Origin: Isoetes taiwanensis
Lineage: Eukaryota; Streptophyta; Lycopodiopsida; Isoetales; Isoetaceae
Direction: 5' to 3'
Length of the DNA: 64,000 nucleotides
Assembly: GCA_021234155.1 (NCBI GenBank)
Contig: JAJEKV010000051.1
Location: 9,012,105-9,076,104 of the forward strand
Shown: positions 53,351 through 63,890 of the stretch, in pieces
How the letters are laid out: the number at the start of each line of letters is the position of its first letter
Position numbering within the stretch: the stretch's first letter is position 1
Notes under the pieces: generated by a model
Databases searched by the model: none
Seen by the model: the letters and a program-made list of their open reading frames with translations, nothing else
Told to the model about the DNA's origin: nothing
Made by a program: the position numbers and the translations under genes

Positions 53351-53795
53351 GATGTGTATGGTGTGCATGTCTCTCTTTGTAATAAAGCATGGTGTTGATT
53401 AGTAAGTAGGTGGAACATGTATTTGCAGATATGCCCATTATATGTAGTGTTCCAAAAGTTCCATTTACTTTCTGATTTTGGCAACCATGCATCTGTCTCT
53501 CGCTCAAACATACGTTGTCTAAACAATGCCATTGATTTTACTACTAAGTTGTGTTTTTTGTGCTTTATCATCATTTTTGGGACATTTAGTGGCATTCAAG
53601 TCAAAAGATGCTCTTTTGGACATTTGATGCTCCGATCTATTTGATTTGCAACATAAAGTTCATCATCGGCATGAAAAGTATGCCATGCAGTTCCTTTGGA
53701 GAAATGCAGCTGGTCGGGCGAGAGGAAGCCAAACTAATTTGCATTGTAGCATGTGCTTAGTGCCTATTCTATGCTTCAACTTTTAGCTGAGGATA

Positions 53796-53851
53796 AAGAA
53801 TAGAATAGAATATGATTTTATCGTCCACGGAAATTTAAGAATAGAATAGAA
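53796..53851 (-). mobile_element. Minimal LINE-B stub
   Basis: AGAATAGAATAGAATATGAT followed by TTTATCGTCCACGG is the last about 20 bases of LINE-B plus its tail, then AATTTAAGAATAGAATAG. The repeated AAGAATAGAATAGAATA on both sides could be the target duplication or a second tail. Confidence 0.5.
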
Positions 53852-53968
53852 TAAAGTAATCCATGCATACAGCAATTTTTCGTATAGCAAGAAATTTTAG
53901 ATTATGTGTGTATGCAATAGAGACCATCTATTGGAATACAATGATTACGTAAAAACATACGTTCAGAA

Positions 53969-54400
53969 TGGCTAATGAGGGTTCAAATGTCTCCCATGCA
54001 TCACTATTCATTAAGCAATGTTTGGTGTGAAGTGACACTGAAAAATAAATACATACTTTCTTACATTGTCATCATTTGACAATCGGGATTGAGAATTGCA
54101 ACCACTTTGTGAGTCAACTGGAATAAGATAAATAAAGCGTACTATCACAATGTGAGAACGTGGCATTCCATCATTTAACTCTATTATTTTATTATTATTG
54201 TTGACCTCTAACAAGTTCACTTGCAAAGCATGGACATTGAATAATTTTTCCATGGTAGAAGAGTTAGATGCATATGGATATTGAATAAGCATTTCGCGTC
54301 ATTTTGCTATTGGCTTTATTAATTCCATTTAAAAATATAAAAACAAACAATGCTAAAATTCTACAAAACCAGAATCCCTATTTAGAGATATAGGAACATG
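53969..54400. repeat. Tandem duplication, unit 1
   Basis: Begins AATGGCTAATGAGGGTTCAA and ends TATTTAGAGATATAGGAACATG. It is followed directly by a second copy starting with the same bases at 54401. Shared inner words include CATTGTCATCATTTGACAA and TTGTTGACCTCTAACAAGTT. No coding content. Confidence 0.75.
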
Positions 54401-54915
54401 AATGGCTAATGAGGGTTCAAATCTCTCCCATGAGGTACTATTCATTAAGTAATGTTTGATGTTGAAGTGACACTTGAAAATCAAGTTAATAGCTAACATG
54501 GTTGACTCAAGCAAAAACGAATTTTATGATGTAGTCGTGCAACAACTGCATTCAAGATTTGTGGTACTCATGATGCAAGTCTAAAATAATATATATACAA
54601 TATAAAAGTTTCTCATATTGTCATCATTTGACAAGCAGTATTGACATATGCAACCACCTTGTCCTGGTTTGAGGAGTCAACTGAAGGAGAAATAGATAAA
54701 TAAACCATGCTATCACAACGTTAGAACGTTAATCTTATTATTTTATTATTATTGTTGACCTCTAACAAGTTCACTTGCAAAGCATGGATATTATAATTTT
54801 TTATAGATGGTAGAAGAATCAGATGCATATGGATATTGAGTAAGGATTTTGCTTCATTTTGCTATTGCCTTTTGTTACTTCCCATTAAAGAAAAAAGCCA
54901 ACATTGAAATTCTAT

Positions 54916-56826
54916 AAAACCAGTCAATACAGGCAACTCAAGCTCGCATTAAGGCTGGTTTGGATTGGTTTAAACTTATTCTTTAAGGCGGCAAGGAGAA
55001 GACGTGTGTCAAGCTCCATATCTTCGCTACTTCTACCTGATGGCTCCGAAATTTCTGATGCTGCACAGTTAAAGCAGTTTCTTTTTTATCATTTCTCTGC
55101 TTTTTTTGCTGATTAGTCTCTGCCCTTCCAAGAGGATATGCAGGAGGCCGTTTTATCTAAGATCCATTCTATTTTTTCCCCACAGCAGTGTGTTCAGTTG
55201 GAATCAACTATTACTGTCGATGATTTGCATTCTGTTGTAGACTCTTTAAAGAAGAATAAGTGCCCAGGCTTGGATGGTTTTCCTGCGGAGTTTTTCCAAG
55301 CTTATTGGAATTGGCTTAGTGATAACGTCTTCAATGATTTCTCTGAGTTTCGCCGGTTCAGGAGCTTGGATAAGATCATCAACACTGGTTGCATTTCCCT
55401 TATTCCTAAGTGCAAAGAGCCTAAAACTATCTCGGATTGTCGCAATTGTCCGTAACTTCATTTGGGCAGGTACTGAAACAGGTGTCGTTGTGAAGGTCGC
55501 TTGGTCCACATGTATCAAACCAAAATTTGCTGGAGGTCTAGGTATGATTGACTTTCATTTACAGAGTAAAATTATGATATCTAAGTTCATTTGTCGCTAC
55601 TTGGTGGGTATGATACATTCATCTGGAATGAGATTGGTTGCGCAAGCACTTGGGCAGTGTATTCCTTTTGGAAAATCGGTACTTAGGGCAGTTCTTCCTT
55701 GGTGTCTCTTTTATCATCTTCGTCCATATCCGAATGCTTCCCCCTTCTTGAAGGGACTGCTTGATTCTTGGGAGACAGTTCGTGTGCTATTTAATATTAA
55801 TCCAGGTGTATGTCCACAGGCCGGTTCTCCGTGTTGATGGATTCCTCTGGATAATCACATGCCTCTGTGTGCTACTGTACATCCATTGACTCAACGGCGT
55901 TGGAGGCATGCTGGTATTCTCACAGTTGGTGCTTGGTATGAGGCCGGACACTTGTTGACTTGGGATGCTTTTCAGACTAAGTTTATGCTATCTCGATGGG
56001 ACAGAGCTCTGTGGCAAAAGCTGGCTGGCATTCTGCCAAACACTCCTTCACAAATATTTGATGTGCCTATTTGGACTGGTCCCCAAATTGTTAATGCACA
56101 ACGTCTTGTGCATTCATTATATCAAAAGCTGGTTGATGTTGACATTGTCCCTCCTCGGACTGGTTGGCAGCTCCGCATTCCCCCTCCTCAGTGGAAGCAT
56201 ATGTGGTCCTGGATCTGGAATAAATTGTTGCATCCCAAAGTTTCTACCTTATGGTGGCAACTCCTTCACAGATGTCTGCGGGTTAATGTGCTGGTTCATA
56301 AGTTTTATCCTCGCATTTCAGAACTCTGTCCACTGTGTAAGCGACAAGTTGAGAGTATCGAGCACTGCTTTTTTCTATGTGACCAAGTTCAGCCAGTTTG
56401 GTCATGGTTACTATCTCTCTTCCATGTGGTCTTGACTACCCAGCAGGTGCTTCTCGCCATTTATCCTTCCACTTGGAACAGCTTGAAGCAACAGGCTTTC
56501 CACTTAACTTCAGGCTGGTTGTTGTGGTCTATTTGGAAAAGAAGGCGAATGTGTATCTTCAAAGACTTATCAATTAGTGTCGACCAACTTCTTCACGAGG
56601 CGCAAGACAGATTGGTGAAGGCATACCTATATTCTCAACTTGCTCCTGAGAAAAAACGTTTGATTTTTGAAGAAATATTTGGGTATCTTATCTTATGCAT
56701 AGACAGGTGGCTGCACTCAGTGGATTATCTTTGTCTGCTGAGATTTTATTCCTGTCTCTGCATCTATGTGTGTAGTTCTTCTGGAATATTGAATAATGGT
56801 TTGTCGTCATTCAAAAAAAAAAAAAA
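54916..56826 (+). mobile_element. L1-type LINE, forward, 5' truncated with RT core deleted
   Basis: Forward blocks: AARRRRVSSSISSLLLPDG (pre-RT), NKCPGLDGFPAEFFQAYWN (RT entry) and INTGCISLIPKCKEPKTISD. A direct jump at 55445 then goes to IVRNFIWAGTETGVVVKVAW, so the catalytic RT blocks are deleted. After the post-RT region comes the zinc domain CPLCKRQVESIEHCFFLC and LLWSIWKRRRMCIF, with the end FGYLILCIDRWLHS. A14 tail at 56813-56826. Flanking AAACCAGTCAAT / AAACTAGTTAAT may be a 12-base target duplication with two changes. Confidence 0.8.
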
Positions 56827-56830
56827 CTAG
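55859..56830 (+). pseudogene. L1 C-terminal region with zf-RVT, 323 codons
   Basis: The longest open frame in the window. It encodes the region after RT: WRHAGILTVGAWYEAGHLLT, then TPSQIFDVPIWTGPQIVNAQ, and the zf-RVT zinc domain with C-P-L-C-x12-H-C-x4-C at about residues 155-180. The end is LIFEEIFGYLILCIDRWLHS. The ATG is internal, since the true ORF2 began far upstream. The zinc domain probably helps bind the element's RNA. The open frame shows the insertion is fairly young, despite its deletion. Confidence 0.7.
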
Positions 56831-56870
56831 TTAATCTTTATTTAGAGATATAAGAACATATAGATAATCC

Positions 56871-58211
56871 CCAAAGTTTTTTTCATAATTGATGTGTACC
56901 ATAAAAAAGATTCAACTTGTAGTCATGCTCAAAAACCAAAACGAAAGACATGTTTAAAAAAAAAAAAAGTTACAATCCATCGTGAAATGACAAACTTTTA
57001 AAGGCAACGATTTGTTGTGCGTTTGGTTCACCTCAAAAGAGCATTTACTACGACTTTTAAATATGCTAGTGATCGGAATCCATCTTCACTGCAACCAAGA
57101 CCACTCCTAATGAAAAACCAAGAAATTTAAAAAGCAGTGTTCCCACCAATGTGATATTTAGCCTCTTGCATCGAGTGTCAATGTCATCAGACATTATTAT
57201 CGGAGACCGAGTGTGATAACTGAATCGGCCGACATCAGAAGCGCATTCAGTACATGTCGAATCGTTGAACCAGATATAAGGCCCACAACACGCTACAACA
57301 GAGTAGGTTGCACTGTATGGTAGGGGAAGGAGCGTAACAAACATGGGTCGAGCAGCATAAAGAAGTCATTCAAGAGGGAGGCTATTTGCGTTCTTCCAAC
57401 GAAGCAATCCCAAACGACAATCTGACCTAATCAACAAATAGCAATAAATGGAAAACATGCAAAAACACCCTTGGTGCTACAAAAGGGCAACCCTTCAAGT
57501 GCAGCACCTTGTTTTTATTACATATCCAAAGAATGTTGGATGATAAATTCCAACACTAAGTTCCTTAATTCGAATCAAATTCTAGGCCTAGGTTTACCTT
57601 ATAAGACCAATAGCAAACTCAACACAACATGGGATTCATTTGTTAGAAGTTTTCGTGGTTTTGTTGTTCGATTGCTTCAAGTTTAGACCAAAGTTTCTAA
57701 CAAGACAAATCAAATAGATTCAATAGTCAAACATAGTAAAGATCAGATGCTCTATGGGTGTAATATTTTTTATTTATAGTTTATCATATGTTGGATAGAG
57801 GATCAAAGGCATAATTGAAGTGCAACTATATTTCCTTCAATGTAAGAAAGTAAACTTATGTTTTGTTCCATAGAAGACTTGTATCATGCTATTCAGTTTG
57901 TAAGATCCTTATGGTCTGTATTGAACATACAAGATTCTTTACAAACTTCTATTGTCTTTTAGTAGTTTGACCACCATTTTGTTGCTGCCTCTCTACTAAT
58001 GACATGCACCAGGTAAATGTTCATAGAAAGGAAATGTATATTGATTGCTCAAAAGATCTGCATTCTACTTTCAAATTCACAGTTGAAAGCCATATTCTTA
58101 GTGGCAAGACAATGATTTTGCCTTTAATTACATTGACCATCTCGATGAAAAGATATATATATTGTTCTTTAATCCTATCTCATATCTCGATGAAAAGATA
58201 TGAAAATCTGT
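56871..58211. other. No gene recognised
   Basis: AT-rich. A 92-codon reverse frame at 57344-57066 has a hydrophobic end (ITLVGTLLFKFLGFSLGVVL), but no family is recognised. The phrase ATCTCGATGAAAAGATAT occurs at about 58139 and 58184. Confidence 0.35.
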
Positions 58212-58325
58212 CGAGGCAGGGGTTTTTTAATCCTAGTAGTAATGATTGTACTAGCCCATTATATGGGTCCCATGACCTATTGGTCTCCGTGGACGTTAAA
58301 AAAACTATTCTATTCTATTCTATTT
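58212..58325 (+). mobile_element. LINE-B 3' stub, forward
   Basis: GGGGTTTTTTAATCCTAGTAG, then TGGGTCCCATGACCTATTGG, GGTCTCCGTGGACGTTAAAA and (ATTCT)n. This is the LINE-B end seen at 21.23-21.36 kb, about 110 bases long, in the forward direction. Confidence 0.75.
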
Positions 58326-58420
58326 TAAGTTGTAAATCTCTATTTATACTTCTCAAATTGAGGCAAAGATACGAATCTTCATATGGTTATTAATCATGTC
58401 AATATCAATAAATAATATAA

Positions 58421-58690
58421 TAGAATAGGACAGGTTTTTGTCGTCCACAGAGACCTTTCGGCCCATGGGACCCAACTGAAAGAGTGCATCAGAATTATTA
58501 CTATCTGAATTAAAAAAAAAAAAACTCTGCCCGATGACTTTTTGAGGCAAAAAACCATGGCAGCTATAAGGTGTTGTCAAACTGTATATAAATATTGTAA
58601 AATATATATACAAGTCACGTGAGCATTCGAGGACATAGTTGATCCTGCATATCCATGACCTCCTGAAGGTATGTTCCCAGCATCCATACT
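58421..58690 (-). mobile_element. LINE-B 3' stub, reverse
   Basis: Begins with AATAGAATAGGACAGG (tail), then TCGTCCACAGAGACC, GGCCCATGGGACCCAACTG, an A-run, CTCTGCCCGATGACTTTTTG, and ends near ATCCATGACCTCCTGAAGG. About 260 bases; the tail has decayed to two units. The related 53-kb stub shares the inner parts that 21.3 kb has in changed form. Confidence 0.7.
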
Positions 58691-59280
58691 AAAGCCATGC
58701 CAAATATCACATGTAGCGGCTGGCCAGGCTTAAACATCTCAGCTTAGCGAGTCCAGATTTGGTCATACACTGAACCCGAGGGTATCACCAATGTAAGTCG
58801 TATATACCATGTGCATGGATGATAAGGAATTTTTTTTGTTGTCCAACGTATCATATAGGTACGAGTAAAATAAGGTTATTTGGTTTTGAATCCATATCCT
58901 TACGACCAGGGCTCGTTGTTGGCGAGATAGAACTTCTCGTATGGAACAAGATGGGGTTAAGCTTCTAATTTCTAGCTAGGAAGGAGTGGGTCTTGGAACA
59001 TGATAGATTCATAGTTTACCTACAAAAGTCTTTTAGTTATATGTTAACTTAGGATCATGAAAACCTTTTCAATACATACCCATACTGAACAAATCATTCT
59101 TTTAACTCTTTAGTTCACTTTAATCTATTATCCACAATTCGTTTGCAATATTTATATGATAAGGGGTATGTCATATGTTAAGATGCATTTTGTATTTATA
59201 CGAGAAGGATCATTGGTATTACAAAAAATATCATATAAATAAGATATGGGGTAGACAAAAGTTGGAAACAATCGAACGTA
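58691..59280. other. No gene recognised
   Basis: AT-rich; may include part of the LTR of the reverse Ty3 fragment that follows, but its end could not be set. Confidence 0.3.
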
Positions 59281-60790
59281 TCATATGGGTTTGCTTAGAT
59301 AATTTTCATATACGAAGGGGTTTTTTTGGACCCTAGTAATGCACATGGCGTATCCATATATAGAGAGCTAACACCCCCAGAACGCTGAATAGCTCTGAAG
59401 AAACTATCGCATGAATGTGCTCCTTATGTTATGTCCATTTGTGCTCCTTCTTATCTAATTGTGAGAATATATGAGTCAGAAAATATGTTTATGACGTGAA
59501 TGTTAGCAAACCACCAAATGAGAGTGACTCCATATTTATTGGCATCAATAATAGATAGTGGAGAGCAGGGCACGAGTAGAACAGAGAGAATCAAGTCGTT
59601 GATAGGGCGCATGTATCAAGGAGGGTGGAGAAGTGGGCTAAACCCTATAATGAATTTATATGAATTGAGTTGAATTGAATTGAATGACAGAAGTAGAGTT
59701 AGGTATACAAACCATGTATAAAAAGTGTATAAAAGTCTGATATTTTTAAAACTAGCTGATATCAGATCTCGATAACGTGGGGAGTGTTACACTCTACTCC
59801 CCTTAACGAAGATGGATGTCATCCTCAGTGTTGTCACACGAAAGTACAAAGTACATCTTTAGTACAAAAAAGAGCAAAATTTTTATCAAAAATTTAGAGG
59901 TCAACAAAGTTTATACTTTCATCCACTAAAATTTACAAATGAGGTTATTTAGATGGCACGATTCCACTAAAATTTACAAATGAGTTTATTTAGATGGCAC
60001 GATTCCTTGGCTTAGGAATTCGAGAAGAGGAAAAAATACTTTTCCTTTTCCCATGTGGCCTCTTCTTCACTCATGAACTTGTACTTGGTGCTATTTGTAC
60101 TATGTCCTCCATGTTATCGTCGATTCCCTTGTCTACAAGACTTTTTTAGGTTCTAGGAAAAGTTCCCGTTCAATGGTATATTGCAAGAGAACTGCTCCGT
60201 TAGGGACGTACGGTTAAGAAACTAATATAAAAGGCTTTATATACTCTTAAGTGTAGAGGAAGCTCGAGCTTATAAGCTAATTTTCCCAGTTCTCTGATTA
60301 CCTTAAATAGTCTTGCCCAATGCAGTGCCAACATCTTTGGTATCCCAAATCAGAGTTTTCAATTTTTGAGTGCAATTTTAAGCCACACCATAATTTTACT
60401 TAAAATTCCCATTTGTCCAATGTCTATCCACGTAGATCTTCTTCCTTGCTTGCGCTTCAAGTATGCATTCTTGTACTTCCTCAATGCTTGCCTCTATGTC
60501 TTGAAGCATATCTTATGCCACTTAGGCTTTAAAAATTGGATCATATCACATTGCATGGTCAAAGGCTGGTAGTCATATGTTAGTATAAAGTGATATAGCA
60601 AGTGCTTAAGCACTGTTGTAAGCAAATTCGGCCGAATACAAATACGCCTCCAAATGTTCTTTGTTACCCCATAGATACATCCTCAACATGTCCTCTACAA
60701 CTCTACTCAATCTTTAGGTTTGGCCATCCATCTTAGCGTGATATGCCATGCTCGTCTAGAGTTTTTGTGATGGGCCTGACCAGTTAGCCT
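59281..60790 (-). mobile_element. Second Ty3 chromovirus fragment, reverse
   Basis: The reverse strand gives the integrase tail TSMAYHAKMDGQT, a stop, RLSRVVEDMLRMYLWGNKEH and YSAEFAYNSA (60770-60590). The GPY region follows (GKLAYKLELPLHLRVYKAFY, about 60290-60210), then a chromodomain-like end with EEEATWEKEKYFF (about 60075-60035). Next is a purine tract AAGGGGAGTAGAG and TGTAACACTCCCC at 59791, a typical Ty3 3' LTR edge. The LTR runs toward 59281, but its far end was not found. Confidence 0.65.
59792..59804 (-). other. Polypurine tract and LTR edge
   Basis: AAGGGGAGTAGAG directly precedes TGTAACACTC on the reverse strand. It would prime plus-strand synthesis in the Ty3 fragment. Confidence 0.6.
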
Positions 60791-61319
60791 CTTGGTAACT
60801 GGAGATCCCATCAATATCAACCGTATGGTCTATTTAAGTCTAGGAACTTGGGAAATTACTCATGCATGCCTAGGTAAAGAATTTAATCTTTGTGTATACA
60901 CTCCAAGGTCTCAAATATATCATTACTCCATAACCAATAATATCCTCACACAACAGTTTACCAACTTAATAATTATAGCGTCAAGCCAAAATTTAATAGT
61001 AATAGTCAAGTTTACTTAATCAACAATCCCCACTCTGCTCTCACGTTCCTGAAGCTTAGCTACACTCCTGGGTATCTCGCGCCTCTGCTTACACCATCAA
61101 CCACGGGGTTAGTCACACAGACTAAGTGGGGATCGAGGTTCTAGGACATGTCTAAGCATCAACACATAATGCATCAATCCAATAACAATACTTAGCCTTA
61201 TCGTAGCCTCGCCCTGAAATTCAAATTATTCGACCAACAAGCATATCCACCATGTACAATTAATCCATGAATATCTACTATATAACACAACCATTGCAAC
61301 TCAATCCAACATCCAAGAG
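60791..61319. other. No gene recognised
   Basis: Contains no further integrase blocks in clear form. Frames at 60792-61019 have no motif. Confidence 0.35.
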
Positions 61320-61640
61320 GATTGGAATGGGGCGCTCATGATGGCGTTTAGGGTTTCAGCCCTGCTCTTTTGCTCATAACTCGGGATTCCGGTGTCAGAT
61401 TCAGGTGTTCTTGGGCTCCTTGGAAAGCTTATCGAAGGAACGTTTCGTCGATGTATGATTTGTATGATGTTTCCTCTGTTTTGGTCGAAGGAATCCGCCT
61501 GACAGTCCCGGCCCTCTTTTGGCGGTGCTAGGGTTTGGCTGCAGTTTTTGTTTGGCCATAACTTCTGCATCTGGTGGCAGTTTTGGGCGTGTTTGGGCTT
61601 GTTGGAAAGCTCTTTGAGCACTCCATCCAGTGGTACTTAA
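61320..61640 (+). repeat. Diverged tandem repeat, two units
   Basis: GTTTAGGGTTTCAGCCCTGC...TCATAACTCGGGATTCCGGTG...CTCCTTGGAAAGCTTATCG (about 61345-61435) is repeated as GCTAGGGTTTGGCTGCAG...CCATAACTTCTGCATCTGGTG...CTTGTTGGAAAGCTCTTTG (about 61527-61617). Such blocks are compatible with a retrotransposon untranslated leader; this is an inference. Confidence 0.45.
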
Positions 61641-61747
61641 CCTTTTCAGAGATTGGCCTGTTGGGAAAGACGGTTCAGCTCTGAAACTTCGGCCCCCTCT
61701 CTTGGTGGAGATGACAAGATCCAGTCGCAGCCCGCCAAAATGCCCCT

Positions 61748-61875
61748 AGGTATGCGGGTCCATATGAGATTTTGGAATGCATTGGAAAGGTGGCTTATAA
61801 GTTGGAATTACCTTCGCACTTGAGAGTACATAACATCTTCCACGTGAGTAACTTGAGGAAGTATGGTTTTTATCC
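61748..61875 (+). pseudogene. Ty3 integrase C-terminal fragment
   Basis: The forward frame reads YAGPYEILECIGKVAYKLEL then PSHLRVHNIFHVSNLRKY, the GPF/Y module at the end of Ty3 integrases (consensus KYxGPYEILERIGxVAYxLxLPxxLxxIHNVFHVSxLRKY). It is open over about 40 codons and short, standing just before the TLP18.3 exon. The rest of the element is missing on both sides. Confidence 0.7.
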
Positions 61876-62054
61876 TTTCTGTTGCTGAGCACCCCTGTGA
61901 ATGTGAAACCAGTTAACTGGTGTTCTAATCTGTACCGCTTGTAAATCGCCGGCAGACAAGTCTTGAATTGCATGATTAGAATTGGCGGTGTTGTAACCGG
62001 GCGCTCTGGAGTGTTTCCCCAATTACAGCAGGTTAAATATGATTGCAGCAACAG

Positions 62055-62432
62055 ATCACGAAATCGGATTTAAAGAGATTGTTGACGGATTTGGAAGAGC
62101 AGACATGGTATCATATCAACGTGATTACACTGCGCAAACTCACTGTAAGAAAAACATGATGGGGCATGGCATTTAGGGTTTGAATAAGCTTGCTTTTGTC
62201 TTGCAAATCTGTATAAAGATGTGGTTTTATGCTGTGTAGAGCAAGGCAGATGCTTTTGAATTTGCTGATACGTTACTGGAGAAATGGTACCCCACTATCG
62301 AAGAGGGAAACAAGAAGGGCGTTGTTTTGCTTATCACTACCCAAAAGGAAGGTGCTGTAACTGGAGGCCCTGCTTTCACCAAAGCAGTGGGAGATAGTAT
62401 ACTAGAAGCAGTCACTACAGAAAATCTTCCAG
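62055..62432 (+). pseudogene. TLP18.3-like exons (thylakoid lumen protein), partial
   Basis: Two exons with intact frame and canonical sites. Exon 62055-62144 (ITKSDLKRLLTDLEEQTWYH then INVITLRKLT, donor GTAAGA) and exon 62240-62432 (SKADAFEFADTLLEKWYPTI, then EEGNKKGVVLLITTQKEGAV, TGGPAFTKAVGDSILEAVTT, ENLP, donor GTACTT). They match the TPM domain of the 18.3-kDa thylakoid lumen protein (Arabidopsis At1g54780), linked to photosystem II repair. Missing are the transit peptide, N-terminal and C-terminal parts and the membrane helix, so it is a fragment. Splice sites and frame are still good, so capture is recent or it is selected. Confidence 0.75.
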
Positions 62433-62440
62433 GTACTTCT

Positions 62441-62690
62441 CTAACTATAATCTTCTAAGTCTTATGCATCACACATGCTGGTTACACAGTGTCCTATGTC
62501 GGATACCAGACTGTTTATTGCAATCTCTATGTATTTTTCTAATAATAATCTTCTAAGTTTTGTGCATCACGCATTCTGGTTATATAGTGTCGCATGTCAC
62601 ATACCAGAATGTTTATTGGGATCTCCATGTCTTTTTCTAACTATAATCTTCTAAGTTTTGTGCATCACACATTCTGGCTACATAGTGTGT
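62441..62690. repeat. 98-bp tandem repeat, about 2.5 units
   Basis: Units start with CTAACTATAATCTTCTAAG at 62441, 62539 and 62637. Each has TGCATCAC...CATTCTGGTTA and ATACCAGA(C/A)TGTTTATT. It lies right after the second TLP18.3 exon, in its intron. Confidence 0.8.
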
Positions 62691-63004
62691 GGTGCTGTAC
62701 TCGGCCCATTCTTCCAGAATACTTCATCAGAGGTTAAAGTTGGCTCTGCAGAATCTACTAACTTTACTTCAAAGAGTTATATTGCATAAGCTGCCGAGAT
62801 CTCTAGATACTATGATAATTTTCCTTCAGAATGGAGCTGATCCATTGCTCTCTTACTTTAAGCTACTGAAGAGAGTGCATTGTGGAAGGCTTCATATTGA
62901 GGCCTCAGAAAGCTTTATACTTACTCTTACTTTAAGTTGCACAGGACATATCTTCGGTCTGTCCTTTGAGACAAGATAAAAGCAGTCTATTTTTTTTTTT
63001 AAAT
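62691..63004. other. Stretch between TLP18.3 and MCM2 pieces
   Basis: A 96-codon forward frame (62689-62979) without a known motif. No TLP18.3 or MCM2 block was identified here. It ends in a T-rich stretch (T10 at 62991-63000). Confidence 0.35.
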
Positions 63005-63890
63005 CCCTGGAATTGTTCCAGTAGGGATGCTCCCCTGATATAAAGAAATTATCCTCTTGAACGATCTTATAGATTGTGCAAGGCCTGGTGAAGAAATTGT
63101 AAGCTAATAATTGGTTTGGGAATAAGTTCACAATTCAGATATTGTTTGCTGACCTAACGTAATAATATGCAGTAAGTTATTGGGAACTATACAAACAATT
63201 TTGACTTAGCCCTCAATACCAAAAACGGGTTTCCTGTATTTGCAACTGTCATGGAAGCAAACTATATTTCTAAGAAACAAGATTTGTTTTCATCTAAACT
63301 AACTGAGGAAGATAAGGCAGAAATTGAGAAGCTTTCAAAGGATCCTCGGATAGGGGAACGGGTAAAATGTCCTTTTCAATGTGTTTGCGGCCTTCTGCTA
63401 AGAGACAGAGTGAGTGTAACTTCTAACACATTTTATTCAGATCATCAAATCCATTGCACCTTCGATATATGGCCATGAGGACATCAAGACTGCACTTGCA
63501 TTAGCAATGTTTGGAGGTCAAGAGAAAAATGTGCAAGGGAAGCAATGGCTTCGAGGAGATATTAATCTTCTTGTGTTGGGAGATGCTGGAACAGTAAAGT
63601 CTTGGTTTTTGAAGTTTTTGAAGTACGAGACTTGGAATTTTTAGATATTGATTTTGTTCTTTGTTGGGGGAACTAACATTTCTGCAGGTATGCTGAGAAA
63701 ACTGCTCAGAGGGCTGTATATACAACTGGTAAAGGTGCGTCAGCTGTTGGCTTAACATCAGCAGCAGTCCACAACACGTGAATGGACTTTAGAAGGCGGG
63801 GCATTAGTATTGGCTGACAGAGGAACTTGCCTTATTGACGAATTTGACAAAATGAATGACCAAACAGATAGCCTTCTTTGGAGTCATGGA
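63005..63890 (+). pseudogene. MCM2: MCM2 pseudogene, central AAA+ part, introns kept
   Basis: Four exons. (1) about 63007-63098: PGIVPVGMLP, stop, YKEIILLNDLIDCARPGEEI. (2) 63173-63361: stop (GAA to TAA), VIGNYTNNFDLALNTKNGFP, VFATVMEANYISKKQDLF, SSKLTEEDKAEIEKLSKDPR, IGER. (3) 63441-63613: [20 protein letters not shown]...[20 protein letters not shown], whose Walker A differs from GDPGTAKSQ of plant MCM2. (4) from 63688: YAEKTAQRAVYTTGKGASAV, a frameshift before [16 protein letters not shown] and [11 protein letters not shown] (Walker B). MCM2 is a subunit of the replicative helicase. The N-terminal OB/zinc part and the arginine finger are absent. The introns show a DNA-level copy, not a retrocopy. 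Confidence 0.85.

Larger units (their letters stand above)
54401..56870. repeat. Tandem duplication, unit 2, broken by an L1
   Basis: Unit 2 runs 54401-54921, has about 100 extra bases near 54490-54595, and is interrupted after ATTCTATAAAACCAG by the L1 copy. It resumes at 56827 with TTAATCTTTATTTAGAGATATAAGAACAT. Unit 1 gives the uninterrupted version, so the insertion point is known. Confidence 0.7.

Noticed and set aside
63005-63890. A functional MCM2 gene cut by the window edge
   Set aside because: Two stops, a frameshift, a changed Walker A and loss of homology after NDQ inside the window rule it out.
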